DNA of 64,000 bases. Source: Geomonas ferrireducens (lineage in GTDB: Bacteria > Desulfobacterota > Desulfuromonadia > Geobacterales > Geobacteraceae). The translations under genes were made by a program, and so were the position numbers. The stretch covers positions 700,550-764,549 of the forward strand of contig NZ_SSYA01000001.1 in the NCBI RefSeq assembly GCF_004917065.1, given 5' to 3'. The notes under the pieces are model-generated. The model was not told the DNA's origin. It made no database searches and saw only the letters and a program-made list of their open reading frames with translations. Shown piece by piece: positions 1-7,798 of this stretch; the first letter of the stretch is position 1; each line of letters starts with the position of its first letter.

Positions 1-148
1 GGGGGTGGGTCGGGGGGGGGCCGCGCGCAGCTTAGTCCGGCTTCCCCCCTCCCAACCTCCCCCCTCCGGGGGGAGGCGCTTTCTCTCTGATAGACACAGC
101 TTTAGACTTCTGCAGCTAAAGTAATTTCCACTTTTACGGGAGGTTCGC
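1..148. other. GC-rich leader region with hairpin and inverted repeat
   Basis: No gene is seen here. It starts with G-runs and holds a perfect 9-bp stem (CCTCCCCCC at 56-64, GGGGGGAGG at 68-76, 3-nt loop) in a C-rich context resembling the repeat elements at 45.44 and 62.28 kb, so it may be a degenerate copy or the end of an upstream transcription unit. A second inverted repeat, CTTTAG (100-105) and CTAAAG (116-121), lies just upstream of the ribosome-binding site of the first gene and could be an operator. No convincing -35/-10 pair was found. Confidence 0.35.
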
Positions 149-871
149 ATGAACAGTGAGAAGAACGAAACCGGCCGGCACGGCAACGGAACGAACCTCA
201 CCCGGCGTGACTTCATCAAGGGAGTCGGCATAGGTGGCGGTGCGCTGGTACTCTTCGGGCAGTTCGGGGTGCACTCGGCCGCGTGGGCCCTTTCCGGCGA
301 ACCGGCCCTCAAGATGGTCGTGGTGGATTACGGCAAGTGCACGGGGTGCCGGACCTGTGAGACGGCCTGCGCCTCACGAAACCGTCCGGCATCGGTCAAG
401 GGGAAGGAACTCCCGGGACTGGGCAATCCTATCTACGCGAACATCCGGGTGCACAGCTTCAACCCTGATGTGGACGTGGCCGGCGTCTGCGCCATGTGCG
501 CCGACACTCCGTGTGCCAAGGCGTGCCCGGTCGAGCCGGACTCGCGCGGCCGCCGCGCCTTTTACCGCGACGACGTGACGCACACCATGCGTAACGATGA
601 AAAGCGCTGCATCAGTTGCCAAAGCTGCGCCAAGGCCTGTGCATCGCAACGCACCGGCGTCATTCATCCCAACCCGGCGACGGGACGCCCGGAAGGGATG
701 TGCACGCTGTGCGGCGGCGACCCGCAGTGCGTGAAGCGCTGTCCCTTCGGCGCTCTCTCCTACGTCGAAGTAAGGCGTGACAGGAAGTTCTACGGCCTCG
801 GGCCGGAAAAAATTGCAGCGGAGCTGGCCAGGAACTGGTACGGCACGACCAGCTTCGGAGGTGCCAAATGA
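149..871 (+). CDS. Tat-signal 4x[4Fe-4S] ferredoxin-like electron transfer subunit
   Basis: A 240-residue iron-sulfur protein, probably the electron-transfer partner of the aldehyde oxidoreductase encoded next. Sixteen cysteines form four ferredoxin-type groups: C64-x2-C67-x2-C70-x3-C74, then CAMCADTPCAKAC, CISCQSCAKAC and CTLCGGDPQCVKRC, as in the DmsB/NrfC/YdhX families. Residues 18-45 form a twin-arginine signal (RR at 19-20, hydrophobic stretch, AWA-like cleavage region), so it should be exported folded, or anchored, on the periplasmic side. The ATG at 149 is preceded by GGGAGG. Its stop overlaps the next start as ATGA, indicating translational coupling. The odd point is that the partner enzyme lacks a signal peptide. 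Family assignment is firm; its exact redox partner is inferred from position. Confidence 0.85.
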   Translation: MNSEKNETGRHGNGTNLTRRDFIKGVGIGGGALVLFGQFGVHSAAWALSGEPALKMVVVDYGKCTGCRTCETACASRNRPASVKGKELPGLGNPIYANIRVHSFNPDVDVAGVCAMCADTPCAKACPVEPDSRGRRAFYRDDVTHTMRNDEKRCISCQSCAKACASQRTGVIHPNPATGRPEGMCTLCGGDPQCVKRCPFGALSYVEVRRDRKFYGLGPEKIAAELARNWYGTTSFGGAK

Positions 872-2670
872 GCGCGAAACCTGGATACTACGGCAAGATA
901 TTGAACATTGACCTCTCCACCGGGAAAAGCGAGACGGTCCCCGTTTCCCACCGCGATCTGGACCTGTTCGTCGGCGGTCAGGGGCTCGGCATGAAGCTCC
1001 TTTGGGACCGTCTGAAGAAACCGGGAGTCGATGCGCTTTCCCCCGAAAACCCGCTCATGTTCATCCCGGGACCGTTCTCCGGGCTACCAGTGCCGTCGTC
1101 GTCGAGGACCTGCGTCGTCACCAAGTCCCCCATCACCGCACCGTTGGCTTCCGATCACCCTCACGCCTCTACGGTCACCTATTCCAACATGGGCGGGTTC
1201 TTCGGGCCCGAGCTCCGTTTCGCGGGATACGACGGCCTGGTGATCACGGGAAAGGCCAGGGAACTCAGCTACATCGTCATCGACGACGGCAAGGTGGAGA
1301 TCCGGGATGCCCGGAAGTTCAGGGGGATGCGGACCGACGCATTCGACAAGGCTTTCCTCGAAGAGCTCGGCGACCGCAAATTCAAGACCGTCTACATCGG
1401 CCCCGCCGGTGAAAAGCTCGTCCCCTACTCCAGCATCATCCACACCGCCGGAAGGGCGGCAGGACGCGGCGGCTCAGGCTGCGTCATGGGCTCCAAGAAC
1501 CTGAAAGGGATCGCGGTCAAGGGAACGGGGCAGCCGAGCGTCGCCGATCACGAACGTTTTCTCGCGGCATTGGATAAGGCGAGAAAGGCCCTCTACGGCA
1601 CAGCCTACGCCAAGTCGTGGGCCGAGCAGGGAACCGCCCGGGCCATCGTAGGCAACAGCAACGCCGGGACCGAGTCGGTGCGCAACTACCGCGAAGGGAC
1701 CTTCACCGAGGCGGACAAAATCGGCGGGGACGCTGCACGGCGCGACGTATGGGTAAGGGACATAGCCTGTTTCTGCTGTCCTCTCGCCTGCAAGAAAAGC
1801 GGCGTCACCAAGGGAAAGTACGGCGGCGTGGTCCATGACGGGCCTGAGTACGAGACGGGCGTCATGCTCGGCTCCAACCTGATGATCTCCGACATGCCGG
1901 GACTTCTCAAAGCCATCACCGTCATCGACGACCTCGGGTTGGACCAGATCTCCACCGGAAACGTGATCGGCTTCCTGATGGAGGCCTACGAGAAGGGGAT
2001 GATAGACCGCAAATTCCTGGACGGCATCGACCTCAAGTGGGGGAGCGTCGACGCGACGCTCGCCATGATCGAGAAGATCGCCGCCCGCGACGGCGTGGGG
2101 GAACTTGCCGGCAAAGGGGTGGCGGGTCTCGCGCGACACATCGGGCAGGGGAGCGAGAAGTTCGCGATCCACGTGAAGGGGCTCGAGCTCGCCGCGCACA
2201 ACATCCAGGCGAACCAGCCGAGGGGGCTCTCCTACGCCACCGCCTCGCGGGGTGCCTGTCACATGAGCGGCGATAACATCGCCATGCAGAACAGGCGCGC
2301 CATGCTCGACTCCACCGGGATGTGCTTTTTCCCGACCTTCGAGCCCGCACTTGAGGAGCCCATGCTGGAGCTTTTGAGCGCGATCACCGGGCACGAGTAC
2401 AACAAGAAGGAGTTCGAGAAGGCAGGAGAGCGCATCTTCAACCTGGAGAAGGTGTTCAACTACCGGGAGGGATTCCGCCGCGCCGACGACAGGCTCCCCG
2501 ACCGTTTCTTCGAGGACGCCTTCACCATCGGCGCAAAGAAGGGAGCCGTACTCGACCGGAAGGAGTTCGAGGCGATGCTCACCCGTTACTACAAGGACCG
2601 GGGATGGGATCCCGAGAGCACGAAGCCGGGGACGGCGAAGCTCAAGGAACTGGGACTGGATTTTATTTGA
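868..2670 (+). CDS. Tungsten-type aldehyde:ferredoxin oxidoreductase family protein
   Basis: A 600-residue member of the AOR family, which oxidises aldehydes to carboxylic acids at a tungstopterin (bis-pterin) centre and passes electrons to a ferredoxin. The N-terminal pterin-binding domain is intact (GGFFGPELRFAGYDGLVI region). The [4Fe-4S] ligands are visible as C301-x2-C304-x3-C308 (CFCCPLAC, with an additional C303) and C486 (TGMCFF). Length and spacing match Pyrococcus-type AOR. No signal peptide is present. It overlaps the upstream polyferredoxin by 4 bp (ATGA), as in AOR-ferredoxin pairs and the E. coli ydh operon. Substrate cannot be read from the sequence; tungsten rather than molybdenum is inferred from the family. 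Confidence 0.92.
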   Translation: MSAKPGYYGKILNIDLSTGKSETVPVSHRDLDLFVGGQGLGMKLLWDRLKKPGVDALSPENPLMFIPGPFSGLPVPSSSRTCVVTKSPITAPLASDHPHASTVTYSNMGGFFGPELRFAGYDGLVITGKARELSYIVIDDGKVEIRDARKFRGMRTDAFDKAFLEELGDRKFKTVYIGPAGEKLVPYSSIIHTAGRAAGRGGSGCVMGSKNLKGIAVKGTGQPSVADHERFLAALDKARKALYGTAYAKSWAEQGTARAIVGNSNAGTESVRNYREGTFTEADKIGGDAARRDVWVRDIACFCCPLACKKSGVTKGKYGGVVHDGPEYETGVMLGSNLMISDMPGLLKAITVIDDLGLDQISTGNVIGFLMEAYEKGMIDRKFLDGIDLKWGSVDATLAMIEKIAARDGVGELAGKGVAGLARHIGQGSEKFAIHVKGLELAAHNIQANQPRGLSYATASRGACHMSGDNIAMQNRRAMLDSTGMCFFPTFEPALEEPMLELLSAITGHEYNKKEFEKAGERIFNLEKVFNYREGFRRADDRLPDRFFEDAFTIGAKKGAVLDRKEFEAMLTRYYKDRGWDPESTKPGTAKLKELGLDFI

Positions 2671-2681
2671 AAGGATTTTCG

Positions 2682-3203
2682 ATGAGCAAGAACAGCAGCA
2701 AGGAAAACATAGGAAGCTGGAAGGCACTGACCGTCTATTTCTCTCATTCCGGCAATACGCGGGAATGCGCCAGACAGATCAACGAAAGGGTTGGGGGCGA
2801 CCTGCTGGAACTGATCCCGGCCCGCCCCTATCCGCAAGATTACGACACAGTCGTCACCCAGGCTAAGCGGGAAATGCAGTCGCGTCACCGGCCCGAACTG
2901 AAGGCAACGGCAGCGGACCCGGCCGATTACGACATCATCTTCGTGGGCTCTCCGAACTGGTGGAATACGGTGGCGCCGCCGGTGATGACCTTTCTCGCAG
3001 GACACGACCTGACGGACAAGGCCATCTTCCCGTTCATCACCCATGAAGGGACTGGTCTCGGGCGAAGCGCAAAGGAGATCGCGGAGCTCTGCCCGGGCGC
3101 GACGGTGCTCGACGGCATCGCCATTCGCGGGGGAGAGGTCAAAAGAGCCGGACAGAAACTGTCGGAGTGGCTGCAGAAGCTAGGCATAACAGAGGCGGCT
3201 TGA
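2682..3203 (+). CDS. Flavodoxin-like FMN protein
   Basis: A 173-residue flavodoxin-fold protein, likely an FMN-binding electron carrier or quinone/flavin reductase. The phosphate-binding loop is seen near residues 21-26 (SHSGNT) after a beta strand (LTVYF), followed by the GSPNWW segment and a C-terminal helix, as in the Flavodoxin_4 family. I chose the ATG at 2682, preceded by AAAGGA, because the longer open frame starts inside the AOR gene. It lies 11 bp after the AOR gene in the same direction, so it may belong to that operon and exchange electrons with the ferredoxin, but that is an inference. Confidence 0.82.
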   Translation: MSKNSSKENIGSWKALTVYFSHSGNTRECARQINERVGGDLLELIPARPYPQDYDTVVTQAKREMQSRHRPELKATAADPADYDIIFVGSPNWWNTVAPPVMTFLAGHDLTDKAIFPFITHEGTGLGRSAKEIAELCPGATVLDGIAIRGGEVKRAGQKLSEWLQKLGITEAA

Positions 3204-3222
3204 GATAAACACGGAGGCGACG

Positions 3223-3552
3223 ATGTCAAAGCAAGAAGAAGGTAAAGGGATGAGCGATCTGGAGGCGGTTGCACCGGAGTTCGCGAGACTGACCAAGGAT
3301 TTCCTTTTCGGCGAAATATGGGAGCGCCCGGAACTCTCGCCGCGGGATAAGAGCCTGATCACGGTCACCTGTCTCGTGGCGCTGAACCGGATCGAACAGG
3401 TGGAGTTCCACCTCAAAAAGGGATTGGAAAACGGGCTGACAAAGGAAGAGCTGGTGGCAGCCATAACGCACATCGCCTTCTACGCAGGCTGGCCTACGGC
3501 AGCCTCTGGGTTCGCCCACCTAAAGCATGTGATCGACAGCATGCAGGAGTGA
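3223..3552 (+). CDS. Carboxymuconolactone decarboxylase (CMD) family protein
   Basis: A 109-residue helical protein of the CMD/AhpD superfamily. The pattern SPRDKSLITVTCLVALNR followed by HIAFYAGWP is typical of small gamma-carboxymuconolactone decarboxylase-like proteins. It lacks the CxxC redox pair of AhpD, so a peroxidase-reducing role is not supported. The start at 3223 follows GGAGG. It is 19 bp downstream of the flavodoxin gene and is the last gene of the putative AOR operon. Its true reaction is unknown; genomes often carry such proteins beside flavoenzymes and oxidoreductases. Confidence 0.82.
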   Translation: MSKQEEGKGMSDLEAVAPEFARLTKDFLFGEIWERPELSPRDKSLITVTCLVALNRIEQVEFHLKKGLENGLTKEELVAAITHIAFYAGWPTAASGFAHLKHVIDSMQE

Positions 3553-3560
3553 TGACAAAA

Positions 3561-3592
3561 AAAGCCACTGGCCTTGGCCAGTGGCTGCTCCC
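3561..3592. terminator. Rho-independent terminator, strongest for the minus strand
   Basis: A perfect 10-bp stem with a 2-nt loop (GCCACTGGCC at 3564-3573 and GGCCAGTGGC at 3576-3585). On the minus strand it is followed by seven T, so it ends the receiver gene at 3693-4166. On the plus strand only CCTTT follows, so termination of the AOR operon here would be weaker. Confidence 0.75.
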
Positions 3593-3692
3593 TTTAGAGC
3601 GGAACTTGGAGCAAAAGGAGAGGAAACGCGTGCTACTAACAAGCTGCGACAGCCACCGCTGCACAGCTGGAAATCGCTATAAAGACTTCACG

Positions 3693-4166
3693 TTACTGCC
3701 ACCACCGCACTGCATTTTGCCCGGCTGCCGAGGCGGCGGCCCGCGCCGAAAGGGTACGAAAACTGGACCAGACCCCACGGCTGAATCCTATGGCGGAAAG
3801 GAGTCCCACCTTATCGAACGGCGTCGCGTTGTGGAAGATGAACTGGTCGCCCAGGAACTCGAGGGCGACCCGATCCTCCCCGACACGGTCGTGAAAGACA
3901 CAAAAGACGGTGCGCGGCGAGATTTTCTCTTCGGGCCAGTATTTTTCTAAGCGGCGGATCTTTTTTACCAGGTCAGTCCCGCCCATTCCGGAAAGTGCAA
4001 CGGCGGTACAGACTATGGCAAACGGATCGGCGCTCTGGTAGCTCACGATAAACTTCCGCAATCCCTCCTCTGCGTCCCTCGCAGATTCCACTGCGCAATG
4101 AGGCGCCAGCATCTTCTCCAACAAGACCCGTTTCGCCTCGCTCCCCTCGATAATCAATGCACGCAT
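3693..4166 (-). CDS. Degenerate response-regulator receiver domain protein
   Basis: A 157-residue stand-alone receiver-like protein with no output domain. It begins like a CheY domain (MRALIIEGSEAKR) and keeps the beta-3 loop (LSGMGGTDLVKKIRR), but the phospho-acceptor Asp aligns with Ala (CTAVAL instead of LLDIMM), the acidic pair after strand 1 is reduced to one Glu, and the conserved Lys before the final helix is Thr (NATPFD). It therefore cannot be phosphorylated in the usual way and probably works as a pseudo-receiver. A G-run in front of the ATG serves as ribosome-binding site. It is not in an operon with a kinase. The canonical paralogue in this window is at 41856-42248. Confidence 0.72.
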   Translation of the reverse strand: MRALIIEGSEAKRVLLEKMLAPHCAVESARDAEEGLRKFIVSYQSADPFAIVCTAVALSGMGGTDLVKKIRRLEKYWPEEKISPRTVFCVFHDRVGEDRVALEFLGDQFIFHNATPFDKVGLLSAIGFSRGVWSSFRTLSARAAASAAGQNAVRWWQ

Positions 4167-4357
4167 ATTCCCCCCTGGAGGCGGTCAGCTGCCAATTCAT
4201 TACAGTGCCCATGGTCGCAGGATATGCGGGAAAGGGAATCGGGAATAGCGGGATGCAGATGATTTTATTGTAGGAATGCTGCCGATAGGGACTGTCGGGG
4301 AGAATGATTATTCGCCGAGGCCTTCACGTTCCCCACGTGGTTTTGATGAACCAACTG

Positions 4358-4398
4358 CAAATCCCCCTAAATCCCCCTTCGCAAAGGGGGACTTTCAA
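4358..4398. repeat. Dispersed palindromic repeat, copy 1 (AAATCCCCCT type)
   Basis: A short element with direct halves (AAATCCCCCT, AAATCCCCCTT) and a hairpin CCCCCTT-CGCA-AAGGGGG. A nearly identical copy lies at 30338-30376. It stands downstream of lipA, where the minus-strand hairpin followed by ATTT may double as a terminator. The rest of 4167-4430 shows no gene. Confidence 0.8.
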
Positions 4399-4430
4399 AA
4401 CGTCTCAATGGGCGGGAAGTCTATTGTCCC

Positions 4431-5327
4431 TCAGCGGGAAGCTGATGGAGTGGCGGCGAGATAACGCTCGGCAAGGTAGGAACTGCGCACGTACGGGGCA
4501 CTTTCGACATGGGTGAGACCGGCGATAAGCGCCTTTTCCTTCAGCGCCTCGAAGCGTTCCGGCTCGACGAAACGCTGCACCGGGTAATGCTGCCGACTGG
4601 GGGCGAGATACTGACCAAGGCTCAAATAGCTGCAACCCGCGGCAACCAGATCCTCGAAGACGGCTACGAGTTCGTCTTCCTCCTCGCCAAGCCCGAGCAT
4701 GAGCCCCGACTTCGTCTTGAGATCCGGCCTCAGCCGGTGCGCATCGGCCAGCAGTTTCAGGGACCTCTGATAATCGGCGCCGGAACGGATCGCGTAAAGC
4801 CGGGGAACGGTCTCCAGGTTGTGCCCGAGGATGTCCGGCTCGCTTGCCAGCACCACCTTGAGGGCCTCCAGATCGCCGCGCAGGTCGGGGATCAACAGTT
4901 CTATTTTGGTCGCGGGAGAGGCCTTGCGGATTTCCGCAACGGTCTCGGCGTAATGGCGGGCGCCGCCGTCCGGAAGATCGTCGCGGGTGGGGCTCGTGAT
5001 GACGACGTGGGAGAGTTTCAGGCGGCAGACCGCCTCAGCCACCGCGGCCGGCTCCCCCTGTTCCGCGGGAAGCGGCGTTTCCTTCGAGACCGAGCAGAAG
5101 GAACAAAGCCTCGTGCAGGCGCGCCCTAGGATCAGGAAGGTCGCCTGCCGCTGGCGGAAGCACTCCGTTATGTTCGGGCAGCGCGCCTGCTGGCAGACCG
5201 TGTTCAGGTTGAGCTCCTTCAAAAGCCCTTCCATCTCCGCGTGGGCCGTAGGAGTAATCTTTTTCTGCAGCCATTCAGGCTTTCGCAACTGATTCACCAC
5301 TTCCACCCTATCCCTCTTTTCCTGCAT
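4431..5327 (-). CDS. lipA: Lipoyl synthase (radical SAM)
   Basis: LipA inserts two sulfur atoms into protein-bound octanoyl groups to make lipoyl cofactors. The auxiliary cluster cysteines are C45, C50 and C56 (CQQARCPNITEC) and the radical-SAM motif is C71-x3-C75-x2-C78 (CTRLCSFC). The C-terminal RSSY carries the serine that ligates the auxiliary cluster. At 298 residues it has the usual length. I chose the ATG at 5327 because it overlaps the upstream stop as TGATG and has AGGGA about 9 bp before it; a longer frame to 5360 has no better site. It acts with the LipM-like gene just upstream and serves GcvH, encoded in the same strand cluster. Confidence 0.96.
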   Translation of the reverse strand: MQEKRDRVEVVNQLRKPEWLQKKITPTAHAEMEGLLKELNLNTVCQQARCPNITECFRQRQATFLILGRACTRLCSFCSVSKETPLPAEQGEPAAVAEAVCRLKLSHVVITSPTRDDLPDGGARHYAETVAEIRKASPATKIELLIPDLRGDLEALKVVLASEPDILGHNLETVPRLYAIRSGADYQRSLKLLADAHRLRPDLKTKSGLMLGLGEEEDELVAVFEDLVAAGCSYLSLGQYLAPSRQHYPVQRFVEPERFEALKEKALIAGLTHVESAPYVRSSYLAERYLAATPSASR

Positions 5328-6139
5328 CAGCAGCGTCCCTCTAGGGTCCACTGCCGGCAACGGTACTTGTGCTCTTCAAGCTTCTTCGCCACAACCGCCT
5401 CTTCAGGGGTGAGCCCTTGCGCCGCGAGCTCAACGCCCAGGCGCTCCTCAAACGATGCCACGAGGAGTTTTTTCAGTTCCTCCGGTTCCGGCCTTCGCCC
5501 AAGCTCCGCGAGGCTCACCGAACGTGCGGCCCCCGGGGCCGGCTCCTTCAGGTAGCGCAGTCCCTCCTGCACCCGGCTTTCCAGCGGAATGGAGCCGTGT
5601 TGCAGGATGGCGCCCGAGAGCCTGCGCTGGGCGTTGCCGCCGATCTTGCGGTCATTCACCACCACGTCGAACTCCTCTTTCCCGGCGAAGCAGAAGGCGG
5701 TCCGCTCGCCGAGGCGTTCCTCGGAGGGGTTCAGGTCGACGGCGAAGCGGGCATCGAGCCCGAGCCGTTCATAGGTGCCGAGCAGGAATCCGCAGAGTTT
5801 TCGGAATCCGTCCTTCACCCCGGCGCTCCCCAGGTGGTCGGGGGCGCATACGATGCTGTAAGTGACCTCGGCGGCGTGGTAGATGATGCCGCCGCCGGTC
5901 ATGCGGCGCACCACGGGGACGCCTTCTTTCCGGCAGAGATCGAGGTCGAGCGCCGCGGCCGCGTCCTGGAAGCGCCCGACGGAAAGTGCGGCGGGGCTCC
6001 AGCCGTAAAGGCGCAGTACCGGACGCGCCGGGTCCTGCTGGAAACAGTTGAGAAGCGCCTCGTCCAGGGCCATGTTGCCCGGGCCGTCCAGGGGGCCGGT
6101 ATCGATAAGTCGCCATGTAGCTCTAGGTTCGAACATCAA
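5327..6139 (-). CDS. Octanoyltransferase / lipoate-protein ligase family (LipM-like)
   Basis: A 270-residue BPL/LplA-fold protein that transfers octanoate from acyl carrier protein to lipoyl domains, or ligates lipoate. Seen are RRMTGGG (78-84), the lysine in DRKIGGNAQRR (K165) and a cysteine at position 150 (AFCF), which matches both the context and number of the catalytic Cys150 of Bacillus LipM. This favours a LipM octanoyltransferase over an ATP-using LplA. It overlaps lipA by TGATG, so both enzymes are coupled. GTGAGG lies 8 bp before the first of two tandem ATG codons. A LipL or LplA role cannot be excluded. Confidence 0.88.
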   Translation of the reverse strand: MMFEPRATWRLIDTGPLDGPGNMALDEALLNCFQQDPARPVLRLYGWSPAALSVGRFQDAAAALDLDLCRKEGVPVVRRMTGGGIIYHAAEVTYSIVCAPDHLGSAGVKDGFRKLCGFLLGTYERLGLDARFAVDLNPSEERLGERTAFCFAGKEEFDVVVNDRKIGGNAQRRLSGAILQHGSIPLESRVQEGLRYLKEPAPGAARSVSLAELGRRPEPEELKKLLVASFEERLGVELAAQGLTPEEAVVAKKLEEHKYRCRQWTLEGRC

Positions 6140-6156
6140 TTAAAACCTCACAAACT

Positions 6157-6347
6157 TAACGCAAAGACGCAAAGCCGCGGAGACGCAAAGAAAACTGAAA
6201 CTTGGGGGGAAACAGGCAAAACTTTCATGCAACTAACCTCACCATGAGCATCTAGCCTGTCGTCTCCCTCTCCCGGCGGGAGAGGGGACGAAAATATATC
6301 CGAAAAGGTTTTCCTTTGCGCCTTTGCGGCTCCGCGTCTTTGCGTTG
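6157..6347. repeat. Inverted-repeat element, copy 1 (AACGCAAAGACGC arms)
   Basis: Two arms of about 38 bp in inverted orientation (6157-6194 and 6309-6347), each made of CGCAAAG/CGCGGAG-type short repeats starting AACGCAAAGACGC. Between them is a further hairpin (CCCTCTCCCGG/CGGGAGAGGGG near 6266-6288). It fills the gap between gcvPB and the LipM-like gene, has no open frame, and is related to the element at 13053-13167. It looks like a non-autonomous palindromic repeat (MITE or BIME-like). Confidence 0.82.
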
Positions 6348-6358
6348 AGTTTTTCATC

Positions 6359-7798
6359 TCACTCGCAGCAAACCTGCTGAGCCCTTGCGGCGCGCGTCTC
6401 GTCCAGGCGCCCTACCGGTGTCGTGACCGGGGCCTCGTGCAGCCGCTCGGGGTTTTCCCTCGCAAGCCTTGCCGCCTCTAGCATCACCTCGATGAAGGCG
6501 TCCATTGTCTGCCTGCTCTCGGTCTCGGTGGGCTCGATCATGATCGCCTCTTTCACGTTGAGCGGGAAATAGACCGTGGGGGGATGGAAGCCTCGGTCGA
6601 CCAGGTACTTCGCCACGTCGATGGCGTGCACGCCGTGTTCCACCTGGCGGGCAGCCGAAAAGACGCACTCGTGCATGCAGGTCTGGTCGAAGGGGAGCTC
6701 GTACTCCTCCTTGAGCCGCGCCATCATGTAGTTCGCGTTCAACACCGCCTGCTCGCTCACCTCGATGAGTCCCTCGCGCCCGAGCATGGTGATGTAGGCA
6801 TAGGCGCGCGCCATGATCCCGAAGTTTCCGAAGAAGTCGGAGACCCGCCCGATCCCCTCGGGATGGTCTTCGACGGTGAAACTGCCGTCCTCCCGGCGCA
6901 CCACCCTCGGGGTGGGAAGGTAACGCACCAGGTCTCCGCGTACCCCGATCGGTCCGCTCCCCGGCCCACCGCCGCCGTGCGGCGTGCTGAAGGTTTTGTG
7001 CAGGTTCACGTGGATTACGTCGAAGCCGACGTCGCCTGGGCGCACCTTGCCAAGGATAGCGTTCAGGTTCGCGCCGTCGTAGTAGGTGAGCGCGCCCGCC
7101 TCGTGGGCTATGGCGCAGATCTCGGCGATGTGCGGGTTGAAGAGCCCGAGGGTGTTCGGGCAGGTGAGCATCACCGCCGCCACCTCTTCGTTCATCGCCT
7201 TACGGTACAGGTCGAGGTCCATGTCGCCGTAGGGGGCGGTCGGGACGGTGACGATCTCGTAGCCCGCCATGGCGGCACTTGCCGGGTTGGTGCCGTGGGA
7301 GGAATCTGGGACGATGACGTACTTCCGCTTGTTGTCGCCGCGCGCCTTGTGGTAGGCGGCGATCACCATGATGCCGGTCATCTCTCCGTGGGCGCCGGCA
7401 AGCGGCTGGGTGGTCACCTCGTCCATCCCGGTGATCTCGGCTAGTTGGCGCTCGAGGCCGTGGATGAGGGAGAGCGGCCCCTGCACCAGGCTCTCCCCGC
7501 CGGGAATGAGGGCCAGCACCGGATGACAGCCCGCGAAGAGCCCACCCACGTTCTCGTTAATCTTGCTGTTGTATTTCATGGTGCAGGAACCAAGCGGATA
7601 GAAATTGGTATCCACGGAGAAGTTCATGCGCGAAAGGTTCGTATAGTGCCGCACGAGGTCGAGCTCGCTCACCTCGGGAAGGCGTACCGGCTCCTTTCGC
7701 CTGAGCGCTTCGGAAAGGGGGGGCGCCTTGGGAACGTCGCTCAACGGGACCCGGACGCCGCAACGGCCGGAGACGGATCTCTCGAATATCAGCTCCAT
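6359..7798 (-). CDS. gcvPB: Glycine dehydrogenase (decarboxylating) subunit 2
   Basis: The C-terminal half of the split P-protein of the glycine cleavage system; with GcvPA it decarboxylates glycine and passes the aminomethyl group to lipoyl-GcvH. The pyridoxal-phosphate lysine is K268 in [16 protein letters not shown]. The 479-residue length is normal for the subunit. Its start overlaps the end of gcvPA by 10 bp, so the two subunits are translationally coupled. The downstream inverted-repeat element separates it from the lipoylation genes. Confidence 0.96.
   Translation of the reverse strand: MELIFERSVSGRCGVRVPLSDVPKAPPLSEALRRKEPVRLPEVSELDLVRHYTNLSRMNFSVDTNFYPLGSCTMKYNSKINENVGGLFAGCHPVLALIPGGESLVQGPLSLIHGLERQLAEITGMDEVTTQPLAGAHGEMTGIMVIAAYHKARGDNKRKYVIVPDSSHGTNPASAAMAGYEIVTVPTAPYGDMDLDLYRKAMNEEVAAVMLTCPNTLGLFNPHIAEICAIAHEAGALTYYDGANLNAILGKVRPGDVGFDVIHVNLHKTFSTPHGGGGPGSGPIGVRGDLVRYLPTPRVVRREDGSFTVEDHPEGIGRVSDFFGNFGIMARAYAYITMLGREGLIEVSEQAVLNANYMMARLKEEYELPFDQTCMHECVFSAARQVEHGVHAIDVAKYLVDRGFHPPTVYFPLNVKEAIMIEPTETESRQTMDAFIEVMLEAARLARENPERLHEAPVTTPVGRLDETRAARAQQVCCE

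Noticed and set aside
1474-2727. Long antisense open frame (417 codons) across the AOR gene
   Set aside because: GC-rich third-position artefact opposite a well-conserved gene; no ribosome-binding site or family.
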